Below are positions 42,267 to 51,354 of a DNA stretch of 64,000 nucleotides, piece by piece (position 1 is the stretch's first letter; the number at the start of each line of letters is the position of its first letter). Origin of the DNA: Serpens sp964410065 (lineage in GTDB: Bacteria > Pseudomonadota > Gammaproteobacteria > Pseudomonadales > Pseudomonadaceae); the NCBI GenBank assembly GCA_964410065.1, contig CAYPFO010000001.1, positions 62,001 to 126,000 on the forward strand, read 5' to 3'. The notes below the pieces were generated by a model that was not told the origin of the DNA, did no database searches, and worked only from the letters and a program-made list of their open reading frames with translations. The position numbers and the translations under genes are program-made.

Positions 42267-43385
42267 ATGCGACATCCGAATGCGGCATGGGTCCTGGCGC
42301 TGGCCAACGTCATTCTCTGTGGGTTGTTGGCCACGTCATGGTGGTGGGGCGTGGCGTGGGGCGTTCTGGTCCTGCTGTTGCTGGCTGCCTTCCACGAGCA
42401 CCCGACCACCCGCAAACAGGCGCCGCACGTTGACGCTGTTGACCCGATATCGACGCTCCAGCCACGCGAAGGCTTGCGGGCGCTCGTGGCAGGTGTTCTG
42501 CCTCTGTGGGGACAGCACCTGACATTGGCTCGCGGTCAGGTAGGCGAAGCCATCATGGGGTTGTCGTCCGGCTTCGCCGCGTTGAGTCAGCGTCTGGGCA
42601 CCAGTGCGGCGCAAAACGGACACGAGCAGAGCGGCCGCGCCATTGAAACCATTCAGCGTGCCGAAGAGGGCCTGCACACCATCACCGATGCATTGCTGCA
42701 GACCCAGCAGTACCGCGGCCTTCTCCTGGCTGAAATTGATCGTATCGCCAGCCACACCCACGAACTCAGCCGCATGGCCGACCAGGTCGGCAAGATCGCC
42801 GACCAGACCAACCTGCTGGCGCTCAATGCAGCCATCGAGGCGGCGCGAGCCGGCGAGGCGGGGCGTGGCTTTTCAGTGGTTGCCGATGAGGTGCGCAAGC
42901 TCTCCAACGAGTCCGGGCTGACCGGCAAGCTGATTCGCGAAACGGTGGCCACCGTCAACGAGGTGATCCACAAGGCGCAGGACATCTCCGCCTCCTTCGC
43001 CACCCGCGAGAAAAGCCTCGTCCAGGAATCACAACAGCTGGTCGAGCACATCGTGCACGACTTCAACGAGACCGCGTCGATCCTGCAAGGCTCGCTGCAG
43101 CAGCTGCATCAGGAGCGCCATGACCTGGAGCGCGAGATCAACCAGCTGGTGGTGCACCTGCAGTTTCAGGACCGCGTCGACCAGATCATGGGCCATGTCA
43201 GCGACGACATGCAGCGCCTCGAGCAGGCCGTCGCCCTTCGTTACGCCAGCGGCGCCGATCTCCCCGTTGTCGCCGAGTGGTTGCAACGGCTCAGTGGCAC
43301 CTACACCACGCTTGAGCAGCGCGCGCTGCACGAGGGCCGCAAGGCCACGTCTGGCGGCGCTGCTTCTTCCGTTACTTTCTTTTGA
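42267..43385 (+). CDS. Chemoreceptor-like protein without periplasmic sensor domain
   Basis: A 372-residue protein. Two closely spaced hydrophobic helices (ALANVILCGLLATSWWWGVAW and VLVLLLLAAF) leave almost no periplasmic loop and no HAMP follows. The cytoplasmic part has the signalling tip GKIADQTNLLALNAAIEAARAGEAGRGFSVVADEVRKL, so it should bind CheA/CheW. C-terminal to the hairpin is a segment HLQFQDRVDQIMGHVSDDMQRLEQA also found in CheZ-like or receptor-tail modules. It may sense membrane state or a cytoplasmic partner. The stop is directly before cheY. Confidence 0.85.
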   Translation: MRHPNAAWVLALANVILCGLLATSWWWGVAWGVLVLLLLAAFHEHPTTRKQAPHVDAVDPISTLQPREGLRALVAGVLPLWGQHLTLARGQVGEAIMGLSSGFAALSQRLGTSAAQNGHEQSGRAIETIQRAEEGLHTITDALLQTQQYRGLLLAEIDRIASHTHELSRMADQVGKIADQTNLLALNAAIEAARAGEAGRGFSVVADEVRKLSNESGLTGKLIRETVATVNEVIHKAQDISASFATREKSLVQESQQLVEHIVHDFNETASILQGSLQQLHQERHDLEREINQLVVHLQFQDRVDQIMGHVSDDMQRLEQAVALRYASGADLPVVAEWLQRLSGTYTTLEQRALHEGRKATSGGAASSVTFF

Positions 43386-43396
43386 GGGAAATAAGC

Positions 43397-43762
43397 ATGA
43401 GCAAAACGATTCTGGTGATCGACGACTCGGTCAGCATGCGTCAGATGGTCAGCCTGACCCTGCGTGGCGCCGGTTACACCGTTGTGGAGGCGCAGGATGG
43501 CAAGGATGCGCTGAGCAAACTGGACGGGCGCAAATACAACCTCATCGTTTCCGACGTGAACATGCCCAACATGGATGGCATCAGTTTCGTCAAGGCGGCC
43601 AAGCAACTGCCCGCCTACAAGTTCACCCCGGTGATCATGCTCACCACCGAGGGCAGCGACGACAAGAAACAGGAAGGCAAGGCCGCTGGCGTGCGCGCGT
43701 GGATCACCAAGCCGTTCCAGCCGCCGATGTTGCTCGATGCCGTTTCCAAGCTGGTGATCTGA
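43397..43762 (+). CDS. cheY: Chemotaxis response regulator CheY
   Basis: A 121-residue single-domain receiver: MSKTILVIDDSVSMRQMVSL with the DD pair at 9-10, D53 in LIVSDVNMPNMDG, Thr in IMLTTEG and Lys in ITKPFQPP. It has no output domain. Such proteins either bind FliM or relay/drain phosphate from CheA. The ATG at 43397 is 11 bases past the receptor stop and follows GAGGGA; an in-frame codon inside the previous gene is rejected. Confidence 0.93.
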   Translation: MSKTILVIDDSVSMRQMVSLTLRGAGYTVVEAQDGKDALSKLDGRKYNLIVSDVNMPNMDGISFVKAAKQLPAYKFTPVIMLTTEGSDDKKQEGKAAGVRAWITKPFQPPMLLDAVSKLVI

Positions 43763-43766
43763 GCCC

Positions 43767-44045
43767 ATGCCCGCACTGCAGACCTCCCCGGACACGACGT
43801 TGCACCTGGGTGGCACCTTTACCATCGAGCGCGCTGCCGAACTGCAGGCGCTGTTGCTGAATGAGCTGCAGCAACGAACGCCCCAGGCCATCAGCCTGGA
43901 AGGAATCAGCGACATAGATTGTGCCGGCCTGCAGTTGCTGCTGGCGCTACGGCGCCAGCTGCCATCCGTTCGACTGATCGCACCGAGCCCCGCCCTTCAG
44001 CAGATGGTTGCTCGGCTGCGGCTCCACTCTTTGCTGGATAACTGA
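43767..44045 (+). CDS. STAS-domain protein lacking the usual phosphorylatable serine
   Basis: A 92-residue STAS domain of the SpoIIAA/MlaB type. The conserved loop reads ISDIDCAGLQLLLAL, where typical anti-anti-sigma factors have DSSG and MlaB has DTAG; Cys and Ala occupy the Ser positions. Phospho-switching by a SpoIIAB-like kinase is thus unlikely. It lies between cheY and cheA with four- and eight-base gaps, so it is made together with them. STAS genes occur in several alternative chemosensory clusters; a role as adaptor for a receptor or CheA is my inference. Confidence 0.85.
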   Translation: MPALQTSPDTTLHLGGTFTIERAAELQALLLNELQQRTPQAISLEGISDIDCAGLQLLLALRRQLPSVRLIAPSPALQQMVARLRLHSLLDN

Positions 44046-44053
44046 GGAAGCCC

Positions 44054-45997
44054 ATGGATATGCAAGCCGTGCGTAGCGTGCTGCTGGAAGAGGCACGCGA
44101 ACTGCTGGCCCAGATGGAGCAGGCGCTGCTGGCAATCGAGACTCAGGGCGCCGATAGCGAGCGCATCAACGCGATCTTTCGCGCCGCCCATACGCTCAAA
44201 GGCTCGTCGGGCATGTTCAACCTGCAGCTGGTGGTCGAGTTCACCCACCTGATGGAGAACCTGCTGGTCAATGTGCGCACGGGCGAACAACCCATTGATG
44301 CGCCGCTGGTGTCGCTGTTGTTGAGCTGTGGCGATTACCTGAGCCGCCTGTTCGACAACGTTGCCCAGGGACGCGAGGATGAAGACCCCGACCCGGCCGT
44401 GCGGGCCACGCTGTGCGCTGCGTTAATCGCCTACCTTGATGCCGCACCTGACGCGGCTCCTGGCCCGGCCGCAGCCCTGTCTTCCACGAGCGGCACGCAG
44501 TGGCGCATCACCCTGAGACCGCAGGCGCAGGTGTTCGCCCATGGCCTGGACCCCATTCCGTTCGTTCATTACCTGGCCGACATGGGCGAGGTGCTCGACC
44601 TGCAAGTGCTGCAGGACGATTTGCCGCCGCTGGCAGAACTGGACCCGGAAAGCTGCCACCTGGGCTTTGTGCTGGAGCTGAGAGCCGATGTGGAACGCAG
44701 CGCCATCGAACAGGCGTTGGAGTTCATCGAGCAGGATTGCGAGATTCTGATCGAGGCGTTGCCCGAGGTCGACAGCGCGCCGAGCGACGACGAGGTGATT
44801 GCGCTCGCCGAGCCTCTGCTGCGCAGCGGCCTTGCGGACCCTGCGGAAATCAGCCGGGCCCGTGCCGCGGAGCAGGTGTTCATCAAGGTCGATGCCCGCA
44901 AACTCGACGAGTTGATCAATTCTGTCGGTGAACTGGTGATCCGCAATTCTGCTTGCAACAGCCACCCTGCGATCCGCCAGGATGCGGAGTTGGGTGAGCT
45001 GCTCGAGGATGTCGGCCACCTGGTCGAGCAGATCCGCGACCGCGCCCTGAACTTGCGCATGGTGCCCATCGGCGAAGTGTTCCAGCGCTTCCCGCGCGTG
45101 GTGCGCGACGTTTGCAATGAACTGGGCAAGCGTATCGAGCTGAAAGTCAGCGGCGCCGAGACCGAGCTGGACAAATCCATGGTCGAGAAGCTGAACGACC
45201 CGTTGCTGCACATCGTGCGCAATGCGATGGACCATGGCATCGAGTCCGTCGAGGAGCGCCTGGCCGCCGGCAAGCCCGCACAGGGCACCCTGGCGCTCAA
45301 CGCCTATCACCAGTCCGGCACAGTCGTCATTGAGATTAGCGACGACGGACGCGGCCTGGACACGGATCGCATCCTGAAAAAAGCGCGGGAACGCGGGCTG
45401 GTGGAGCCGGACGAGCAGTTGAGCGAGCGCGACCTTTTCAACCTCATCTTCGCGCCAGGGTTTTCCACGGCGGACAAGGTCAGCGACCTGTCCGGGCGCG
45501 GTGTGGGCATGGACGTGGTGCGCCAGAACATTGAACAGCTGCGCGGCACCGTGGATATCCAGAGCACCCGTGGCAAGGGCTCGACCTTCCGCATCCAGCT
45601 GCCCCTGACGCTCGCGATCATCGATGGCTTCCAGGTGGCCGTGGGCGACGACTACTTCGTCCTGCCGTTGAACCTGGTCGTCGAGTGCCTGGAGTTCAGT
45701 GAGCAGACGAACGATGTGTTCAGCCTGCGTGGCCAGCCATTGCCCTACCTGCATCTGGCCGATCGTTTTGGCATCGCTCGAAAGCCTGCCGCCCGCGAGT
45801 GCCTGGTTGTGGTGCAGAGCGGCGAGCACCGTGCCGGCATTGTGGTGGACCGCTTCGTGGGTGAAATCCAGGCGGTCATCAAGCCCCTTGGCAACCTGCT
45901 CAGAGGCATGCGGGGCTTCAGTGGTTCAACGATTCTCGGCGACGGCAGCGTCGCCCTGCTTCTCGACATCCCGGCGCTGATCAGCAGCGCCGTCTGA
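44054..45997 (+). CDS. cheA: Chemotaxis histidine kinase CheA
   Basis: 647 residues. Hpt domain with H46 in AAHTLKGSSGMFN; a P2-like insert of about 130 residues starting WRITLRPQAQVFAHG; dimerisation helices (VFIKVDARKLDELINSVGEL); HATPase with DPLLHIVRNAMDHGIE, SDDGRGLD, APGFSTADKVSDLSGRGVGM; and a C-terminal CheW-like domain (LAIIDGFQVAVGDDYFVLPL). All catalytic motifs are intact. It receives signals from the two receptors in the operon and should phosphorylate CheY, CheB and perhaps the EAL regulator. No second Hpt domain is present. Confidence 0.96.
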   Translation: MDMQAVRSVLLEEARELLAQMEQALLAIETQGADSERINAIFRAAHTLKGSSGMFNLQLVVEFTHLMENLLVNVRTGEQPIDAPLVSLLLSCGDYLSRLFDNVAQGREDEDPDPAVRATLCAALIAYLDAAPDAAPGPAAALSSTSGTQWRITLRPQAQVFAHGLDPIPFVHYLADMGEVLDLQVLQDDLPPLAELDPESCHLGFVLELRADVERSAIEQALEFIEQDCEILIEALPEVDSAPSDDEVIALAEPLLRSGLADPAEISRARAAEQVFIKVDARKLDELINSVGELVIRNSACNSHPAIRQDAELGELLEDVGHLVEQIRDRALNLRMVPIGEVFQRFPRVVRDVCNELGKRIELKVSGAETELDKSMVEKLNDPLLHIVRNAMDHGIESVEERLAAGKPAQGTLALNAYHQSGTVVIEISDDGRGLDTDRILKKARERGLVEPDEQLSERDLFNLIFAPGFSTADKVSDLSGRGVGMDVVRQNIEQLRGTVDIQSTRGKGSTFRIQLPLTLAIIDGFQVAVGDDYFVLPLNLVVECLEFSEQTNDVFSLRGQPLPYLHLADRFGIARKPAARECLVVVQSGEHRAGIVVDRFVGEIQAVIKPLGNLLRGMRGFSGSTILGDGSVALLLDIPALISSAV

Positions 45998-46046
45998 CGG
46001 GCATTCCCGTCTCAACTTCTTTTCGATTCAAGCTTGGGGCTTAACG

Positions 46047-47678
46047 ATGAATTGGTTCATGAAACTGAGTCTGGCAAAAAAGTTGCTCAGCGCATTCTTT
46101 ACCCTGGCGCTGATTGCAGCGGGAATGGGCCTTTACAGCCTGAGTAACATCATCTCGGTCGGCAATTCGCTGCACCGTATGTATGAAAACAACCTGGTGG
46201 CCACCTCGAAAGCGCAAATCGCGTTTCGTGAATACCTGGTTTACAGCCGTACCGCACTTCGCTTCTTGACCCAGGAAGGCGAGGAGCGTGAAAACAACAT
46301 TCAGCGGGCCATCGAGTACCGCCAGGCTTCCCAGGCCGCTTTCGACGATTACCGATCAACGGCAGTGACCCAGGCGGAAAATGCTATCGCCGACAAGATC
46401 CAGAAGGGGCTGAATGCCTACACCGAGGGGGTGCAGGACGCGGTGAGAATGGCCCGGCAGGGGCGTAGCTTAGACGGATTGGAGCTGTTGAACGGATCGC
46501 TGCGAGCGGTAAACCACCAAATCGAAACCGACTTTGGGGCGCTGGTGGGCGAGATGCTGCAACAAGGCGCGGCCGCCGACCAGGATGCTCGGGAAGCTGT
46601 GGCTTCGATGAAGATTGTCATGGCGGTTCTCATTGCCTTGGCCACTCTGTTCGCGATCAGTTTCGGCCTGTTTTTGACGCGCATTGTGGTGCGCCAGATC
46701 GGCGGCGAACCGGACTATGCCCGTGACGTGGTGAGTCGCATCGCCGAAGGCGACCTGACGGTGAAGGTAAATCTGCGCAAGGGCGACGAAGACAGCCTGC
46801 TGGCCGCCATGAGCAGCATGGTGCAGCGCCTGACTGACGTTATTGGCCAAGTTACGTCCTCCGCCGATTCGCTGGCCTCCGCGTCCGAGCAGGTGTCGGC
46901 CTCGTCCGGTACCCTGAGCCAGAACGCCACCGAGCAGGCGTCCAGCGTCGAAGAGATCAGCGCATCCATCGAGGAAACCGCCGCCACCGTCACCCAGAAC
47001 GCCGAGAATGCGGGCCTGACCGACAGCATGGCCACGCAGTCCGCCACGTCCGCCAAAGAAGGCGGCAATGCGGTGCGCGAGACGGTCGATGCGATGAAGT
47101 CCATCGCCGACAAGATCAGCATCATTGATGACATCGCCTACCAGACCAACCTGCTGGCGCTGAATGCGGCCATCGAGGCGGCCCGTGCCGGCGACCATGG
47201 CAAGGGCTTCGCCGTGGTGGCGGCCGAGGTGCGCAAGCTGGCCGAGCGCTCCCAGGTGGCGGCACAGGAAATCGGCGCACTGGCCGGCTCCAGCGTGAGG
47301 ATGTCCGAGCGCGCCGGCACCTTGCTGGAAGAGATGCTGCCCTCGATTGGCCGCACCGCCGATCTGGTCAAGGAAATCGCCGCTGCGTCCCAGGAGCAGC
47401 GTTCGGGTATCGATCAGATCAATGGCGCCATCGTCGAGCTGTCCAAGACCACCCAGGCCAACGCCTCGGCCTCTGAAGAGCTTTCCGCCACCGCGGAAGA
47501 AATGAGCAGCCAGGCCCTGCAGTTGCAGAGCGTCATGCAGTTCTTCACCACGGAACAGCGCAGCGAGCGTGCGCCGGCGACTGCGTCGCGCAGCGTGCGC
47601 CCAGCGGCCAAGCGTGGAGCATCCAAAACCGTTGCGGCGACGGATTCCGTCGACGAAAAACTCTTCGTTAATTTTTGA
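46047..47678 (+). CDS. Methyl-accepting chemotaxis protein with 4HB-type sensor
   Basis: A 543-residue receptor. Helix 1 is at about 10-30 (LLSAFFTLALIAAGMGLYSL), then a four-helix-bundle periplasmic sensor of about 150 residues, helix 2 around VMAVLIALATLFAISFGLFL, HAMP (IAEGDLTVKVNLRKGDE) and the signalling hairpin with tip DDIAYQTNLLALNAAIEAARAGDHGKGFAVVAAEV. Putative methylation helices contain EQASSVEEISASIEETAA. The C-terminal tail (about 45 residues, rich in Arg/Ala) lacks a CheR-tethering pentapeptide. It is the operon's main membrane input. Confidence 0.94.
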   Translation: MNWFMKLSLAKKLLSAFFTLALIAAGMGLYSLSNIISVGNSLHRMYENNLVATSKAQIAFREYLVYSRTALRFLTQEGEERENNIQRAIEYRQASQAAFDDYRSTAVTQAENAIADKIQKGLNAYTEGVQDAVRMARQGRSLDGLELLNGSLRAVNHQIETDFGALVGEMLQQGAAADQDAREAVASMKIVMAVLIALATLFAISFGLFLTRIVVRQIGGEPDYARDVVSRIAEGDLTVKVNLRKGDEDSLLAAMSSMVQRLTDVIGQVTSSADSLASASEQVSASSGTLSQNATEQASSVEEISASIEETAATVTQNAENAGLTDSMATQSATSAKEGGNAVRETVDAMKSIADKISIIDDIAYQTNLLALNAAIEAARAGDHGKGFAVVAAEVRKLAERSQVAAQEIGALAGSSVRMSERAGTLLEEMLPSIGRTADLVKEIAAASQEQRSGIDQINGAIVELSKTTQANASASEELSATAEEMSSQALQLQSVMQFFTTEQRSERAPATASRSVRPAAKRGASKTVAATDSVDEKLFVNF

Positions 47679-47686
47679 GGTGTTCC

Positions 47687-48208
47687 ATGGCCGAGCCCGA
47701 GGAAAATCTCGAACTGGTACGTCAGTACCTGATGTTCAATCTGGGTGGCGAGACCTATGGCGTGGGGATTCACGCCATCCGCGAAATCATTGAATACCCG
47801 GGTGTAACGGCGATTCCGCTGGCGCCGCGCTTCATGCACGGGGTGATCAATCTGCGCGGCGCGGTGGTGCCGGTGCTTGACCTGTCGGTGCGCTTTGACC
47901 GCGCACCCACCGGCATCAATCGGCGCACCTGCATCGTCGTGGTGGAGGTGGCGCAGGGCGACACCGTACACATGCTCGGCGTGCTGGTTGATGGCGTGAC
48001 CGAGGTGCGCGAAGTGGACCCTGCCGACGTGGAGCGCAAGCCTCAGTTTGGTATTGGCCTGCGCAATGACTTCGTCATCGGCATGCTGCGTCGCGAACAG
48101 GGCTTCATTCCGATCCTCGACATCGCTTCGGTGCTGTCCATGACCGAGCTGGAAACGCTCATCGAAGCAGGCGCAGGCCCTGCCAGCGCAGCTACTGCTG
48201 CTGATTAA
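47687..48208 (+). CDS. cheW: Chemotaxis coupling protein CheW
   Basis: A 173-residue CheW: YLMFNLGGETYGVGIHAIREII, IPLAPRFMHGVINLRGAVVPVLDLSVRF and LGVLVDGVTEVREV follow the double beta-barrel consensus. It bridges receptors and CheA. The ATG at 47687 is preceded by GAGGTG. It is the only stand-alone CheW in the cluster. Confidence 0.95.
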   Translation: MAEPEENLELVRQYLMFNLGGETYGVGIHAIREIIEYPGVTAIPLAPRFMHGVINLRGAVVPVLDLSVRFDRAPTGINRRTCIVVVEVAQGDTVHMLGVLVDGVTEVREVDPADVERKPQFGIGLRNDFVIGMLRREQGFIPILDIASVLSMTELETLIEAGAGPASAATAAD

Positions 48209-48219
48209 GGGATATGTCC

Positions 48220-49047
48220 ATGATGTCGCTCAGCCCTGCGTCTTTACGCACGATCCAGGCGTGGGTCTACGAAACCGCTGGCATTGTCATCACTGCGCAA
48301 AAAAGCGCGATGGTGGTCAGCCGGCTATGGCGTCGGGTAGAGGCGCTGGGGCTGAACGATTTCGACGCCTACCTCGCTTACGTGTTCAGTGCGGAGGGGA
48401 CGGCGGAGCGCAGCGACATGCTCGACCGCCTGACCACCAATGAAACCTACTTTTTCCGTGAGCCGGCGCATTTCGCCCGGCTCAGGGAGCAGATTCTACC
48501 CAGCCTCAAGGAGCGTCCCGCCAGGATCTGGTGCGCGGCGGCGTCAACCGGTGAGGAGCCTTACAGTCTGGCCATGGTGCTTGCCGACCAGCTGGGCATG
48601 GACGGTTGGCAGCTGGTGGCCAGCGATATCTGTGGACGCGCCCTGAAGCAGGCGAACAGCGGGCTGTATCGCCTGGAGCGCCTGGAGCTGCTGCCGGTGG
48701 ATTACCTCAAGCGCTATTGCCGGCGCGGGACGGGGGCTTATCAGGGCATGATGATGGTTGACCGGGAACTGCGCGAACGGGTGCGCTTCGAGCAGCATAA
48801 CCTGCTGCATTCTTGGCCCGAGGCGGGAAGCTTCGATGTGATTTTCCTGCGTAACGTGCTGATTTATTTCGACCAGCCAACGCGCCAGCGAGTCATAGAC
48901 AACCTCTGCGCCGCGTTGCGTCCAGGCGGGTGGTTGATCACCGGGCATTGCGAGTCCCTGGCCGGCATTCGTTTGCCCCTGCAGCAACTAGCGCCGTCGG
49001 TGTATCGAAACACTGAACAGCGCGCGGTGCACAGGGTGTCGGCATGA
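48220..49047 (+). CDS. cheR: Chemotaxis protein methyltransferase CheR
   Basis: A 275-residue SAM-dependent methyltransferase that methylates receptor glutamates. The N-terminal helical domain precedes the catalytic one: LTTNETYFFREPAHFARL, WCAAASTGEEPYSLAMVL (SAM site) and FDVIFLRNVLIYF. No beta-subdomain TPR extension. Three Met codons cluster at the start; I use 48220 because AAGGG then lies eight bases upstream, but 48214 is possible. It overlaps cheB by four bases. Confidence 0.95.
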   Translation: MMSLSPASLRTIQAWVYETAGIVITAQKSAMVVSRLWRRVEALGLNDFDAYLAYVFSAEGTAERSDMLDRLTTNETYFFREPAHFARLREQILPSLKERPARIWCAAASTGEEPYSLAMVLADQLGMDGWQLVASDICGRALKQANSGLYRLERLELLPVDYLKRYCRRGTGAYQGMMMVDRELRERVRFEQHNLLHSWPEAGSFDVIFLRNVLIYFDQPTRQRVIDNLCAALRPGGWLITGHCESLAGIRLPLQQLAPSVYRNTEQRAVHRVSA

Positions 49048-50093
49048 TCAAGGTCATGATCGTCGACGATTCGGCGGTGGTGCGTTCCTTGTTGCGCGAA
49101 CAACTGGAGGCGGAGCCGGATATCGAGGTGATCGGCGTTGCGCCTGATCCGCTGTTCGCGTTCCAGAAGCTGCGCACCCTGCGTCCCGATGTGCTGGTTG
49201 TCGATGTGGAAATGCCGCGCATGGACGGGCTGACCTTTTTGCGTCAGCTGATGCTGGAGGACCCTATTCCCACCATTGTGTTTTCCTCCCTGGCCGAACA
49301 GGGCTCGGCCGTGGCACTCGATGCCATGGATGCCGGCGCGGTGGCGATTTTGTGCAAGCCCGGGGCAGGGGTGAGTCAGTTCATTCAGGAGCAACGCGCG
49401 CAACTGGTTCAGACGGTGCGGCAGGCGGCGGGCAGCCGCATGCGCAAGGTCGGCCGCACGGTCAAAGCCGAGGCACGTAGCGTTGCACCCTTGGCCAGTG
49501 CTGCTGCGCTGGGCCGCACCACCGATGCCATCGTTGCGATCGGAACCTCAACGGGTGGAACCCGGGCGCTGGAGTTTCTCCTCAAGCAACTGCCCCAGGA
49601 CTGCACGGGGTTGGTGATCGTCCAGCACATGCCGGCCAATTTCACCCGGCAGTTCGCCCAGCGGCTCAATGCCGCCTGCGAAATAGACGTGCGTGAGGCG
49701 CAGGATGGTGATCGCGTCATGCCGGGACGGGCCCTTATCGCGCCGGGCGGCTTGCACCTGAGCGTGCGACGCAATGGTGCGCAATATCAGGTGACGGTGC
49801 AGGATGGCCCGCCGGTGTCGCGGCACAAACCTTCGGTGGACGTCCTGTTTCGTTCGCTGGCCAAGGCAGCCGGAAGTAACGCGCTCGGTGTCATTATGAC
49901 GGGCATGGGCGATGATGGCGCCCGCGGCCTGAAGGCCATGCGGGATGCGGGTGCCTTTACCGTGGCTCAGGACGAAGAGAGCTGCGTGGTTTTTGGCATG
50001 CCCAAGGAGGCCATCCGCCTTGGTGGGGTGGCGCAGATCTGCAGCCTGGATGAGATACCCGAACGGATCGCCCACTTCGGGCAGAAAGTATGA
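49044..50093 (+). CDS. cheB: Chemotaxis response regulator protein-glutamate methylesterase CheB
   Basis: A 349-residue protein: receiver (VMIVDDSAVVRSLLREQL, Asp in LVVDVEMPRMDG) plus methylesterase domain with Ser in AIGTSTGGTRAL, His in IVQHMPANFT and Asp in MTGMGDDGARGL. It demethylates receptors when phosphorylated by CheA, opposing CheR. Both ends overlap neighbours as ATGA, so the order cheR-cheB-EAL regulator is translationally coupled. No cheD accompanies it. Confidence 0.96.
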   Translation: MIKVMIVDDSAVVRSLLREQLEAEPDIEVIGVAPDPLFAFQKLRTLRPDVLVVDVEMPRMDGLTFLRQLMLEDPIPTIVFSSLAEQGSAVALDAMDAGAVAILCKPGAGVSQFIQEQRAQLVQTVRQAAGSRMRKVGRTVKAEARSVAPLASAAALGRTTDAIVAIGTSTGGTRALEFLLKQLPQDCTGLVIVQHMPANFTRQFAQRLNAACEIDVREAQDGDRVMPGRALIAPGGLHLSVRRNGAQYQVTVQDGPPVSRHKPSVDVLFRSLAKAAGSNALGVIMTGMGDDGARGLKAMRDAGAFTVAQDEESCVVFGMPKEAIRLGGVAQICSLDEIPERIAHFGQKV

Positions 50094-51354
50094 AATCAAT
50101 GGAACGATATATGTGTGCAGCGTTGCCCGAACTCCCGGATGCCGTCCGACAACGAAAGGGACTTATCGTCGAAGACAGCCCCTTCCAGCGTGAACTGCTT
50201 GGCGCATTGCTGAGGGAGTTTGGAATCGCTGACGTTCAGCAGGTTGCCGATGGGGACGCTGCGTTAGCGCTTTTGCGCGAGTGCCGCGATGAGTTGCCGC
50301 TGCTGCTGATCGATCTGGAAATGCCGGTCATGAATGGCATTGAGCTGCTGCAGCGCTTGATTGAGGAACATATTCTCGCCGAAGTGCTGATCATCAGTGG
50401 GCGTGAGGAAGCGCTGATTTCTACCGTTGAGGGCATGCTGCAGGCGGCGGATATGCCGTTGCTGGGTAGCTTGCAAAAGCCCATCGTGGGGCAGGACCTG
50501 CACCGGCTGCTATCCACCGCGGGCGAGAGACGAGCTGGCTCAAGGCGCCGTGTCTTGTCACGGCGCTCGCCGGACGAGGCCGAACTCGATGTGGCGATTG
50601 AGCGGGGCTTCATCCACCCTTTTTACCAGCCCAAGGTGCACTTGCAGAGCGGGCGCGTGACGGGGTACGAGGTGCTGGCGCGTTGGGTGGAGCCTGACGG
50701 CGAATTGATTCACCCGGCCGACTTCATTCCTCTGGCAACGGGCTGCGGATTGCTCGGCAAATTGACGTTCAGCCTTGTGNNNNNNNNNNGCAAGATCTGT
50801 TGGGACTGACGGATGACTCGCTCAGCATGGCGCTCAAGGTCGATATCAGTCTCCTGGCCGACCGCCATTTTGCTGATGAGCTGATCCATCGGGTGGCTGC
50901 GGCCGGCTGCCAGCCGAGCCAACTGGTGCTGGAAGTGACCGAGAGTGCCTTGATGAACGATCCGATGCTCACCCTGGCTTCGGTGTGTCGCTTGCGACTG
51001 GCAGGTTTTGGTCTTTCGATCGACGACTATGGCACTGGATTTTCCACCTTACGCCAGCTTTCGCGTTTGCCCTTTACCGAACTCAAAATCGATCATGCCT
51101 TTATCCGCGAGGCGCACAAGAACCTGCGAGCGCGGGCTATTTTGTGCTCAGCCATCGAGATGGGGCACAAGCTTGGTTTGCCCTGTGTTGCCGAAGGTAT
51201 CGAGCACCCTGAAGATCTTTTGTTGCTGGAATCACTCGACTGCCATTCCGGCCAGGGCTACTTTTTTTCACGCCCGATGCCAGGCGAGCAGCTGGCTGGC
51301 TGGCATCAGCGGCATGCGGGGCTCACGTCACTTGCGCAGTGGATTGACGGGTGA
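50090..51354 (+). CDS. Response regulator with EAL domain (interrupted by assembly gap)
   Basis: The 5' part (50090-50779) gives a receiver (GLIVEDSPFQRELLGALLRE, Asp in LLLIDLEMPVMNG) and the start of an EAL domain with YQPKVHLQSGRVTGYEVLARW (ExL form EVL). After ten Ns the frame differs by one, and from 50791 the EAL domain continues: VLEVTESALM, SIDDYGTGFSTLRQL, LKIDHAFI, CVAEGIEHPE. The break is an artefact of gap length; the true gap is probably a dozen bases. The metal-site Asn of the VNxS motif appears as Asp (KVDIS), so phosphodiesterase activity is likely but not certain. It would degrade c-di-GMP under CheA or hybrid-kinase control. Confidence 0.88.
50780..50789. other. Run of ten Ns (assembly gap)
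   Basis: Ten ambiguous bases inside the EAL gene mark a join of unknown true length. The flanking frames differ, and a gap a base or so longer, or two shorter, would restore one open frame. Confidence 0.97.

Noticed and set aside
44423..45829. 468-codon frame antisense to cheA
   Set aside because: cheA shows every catalytic motif; the antisense frame shows none.
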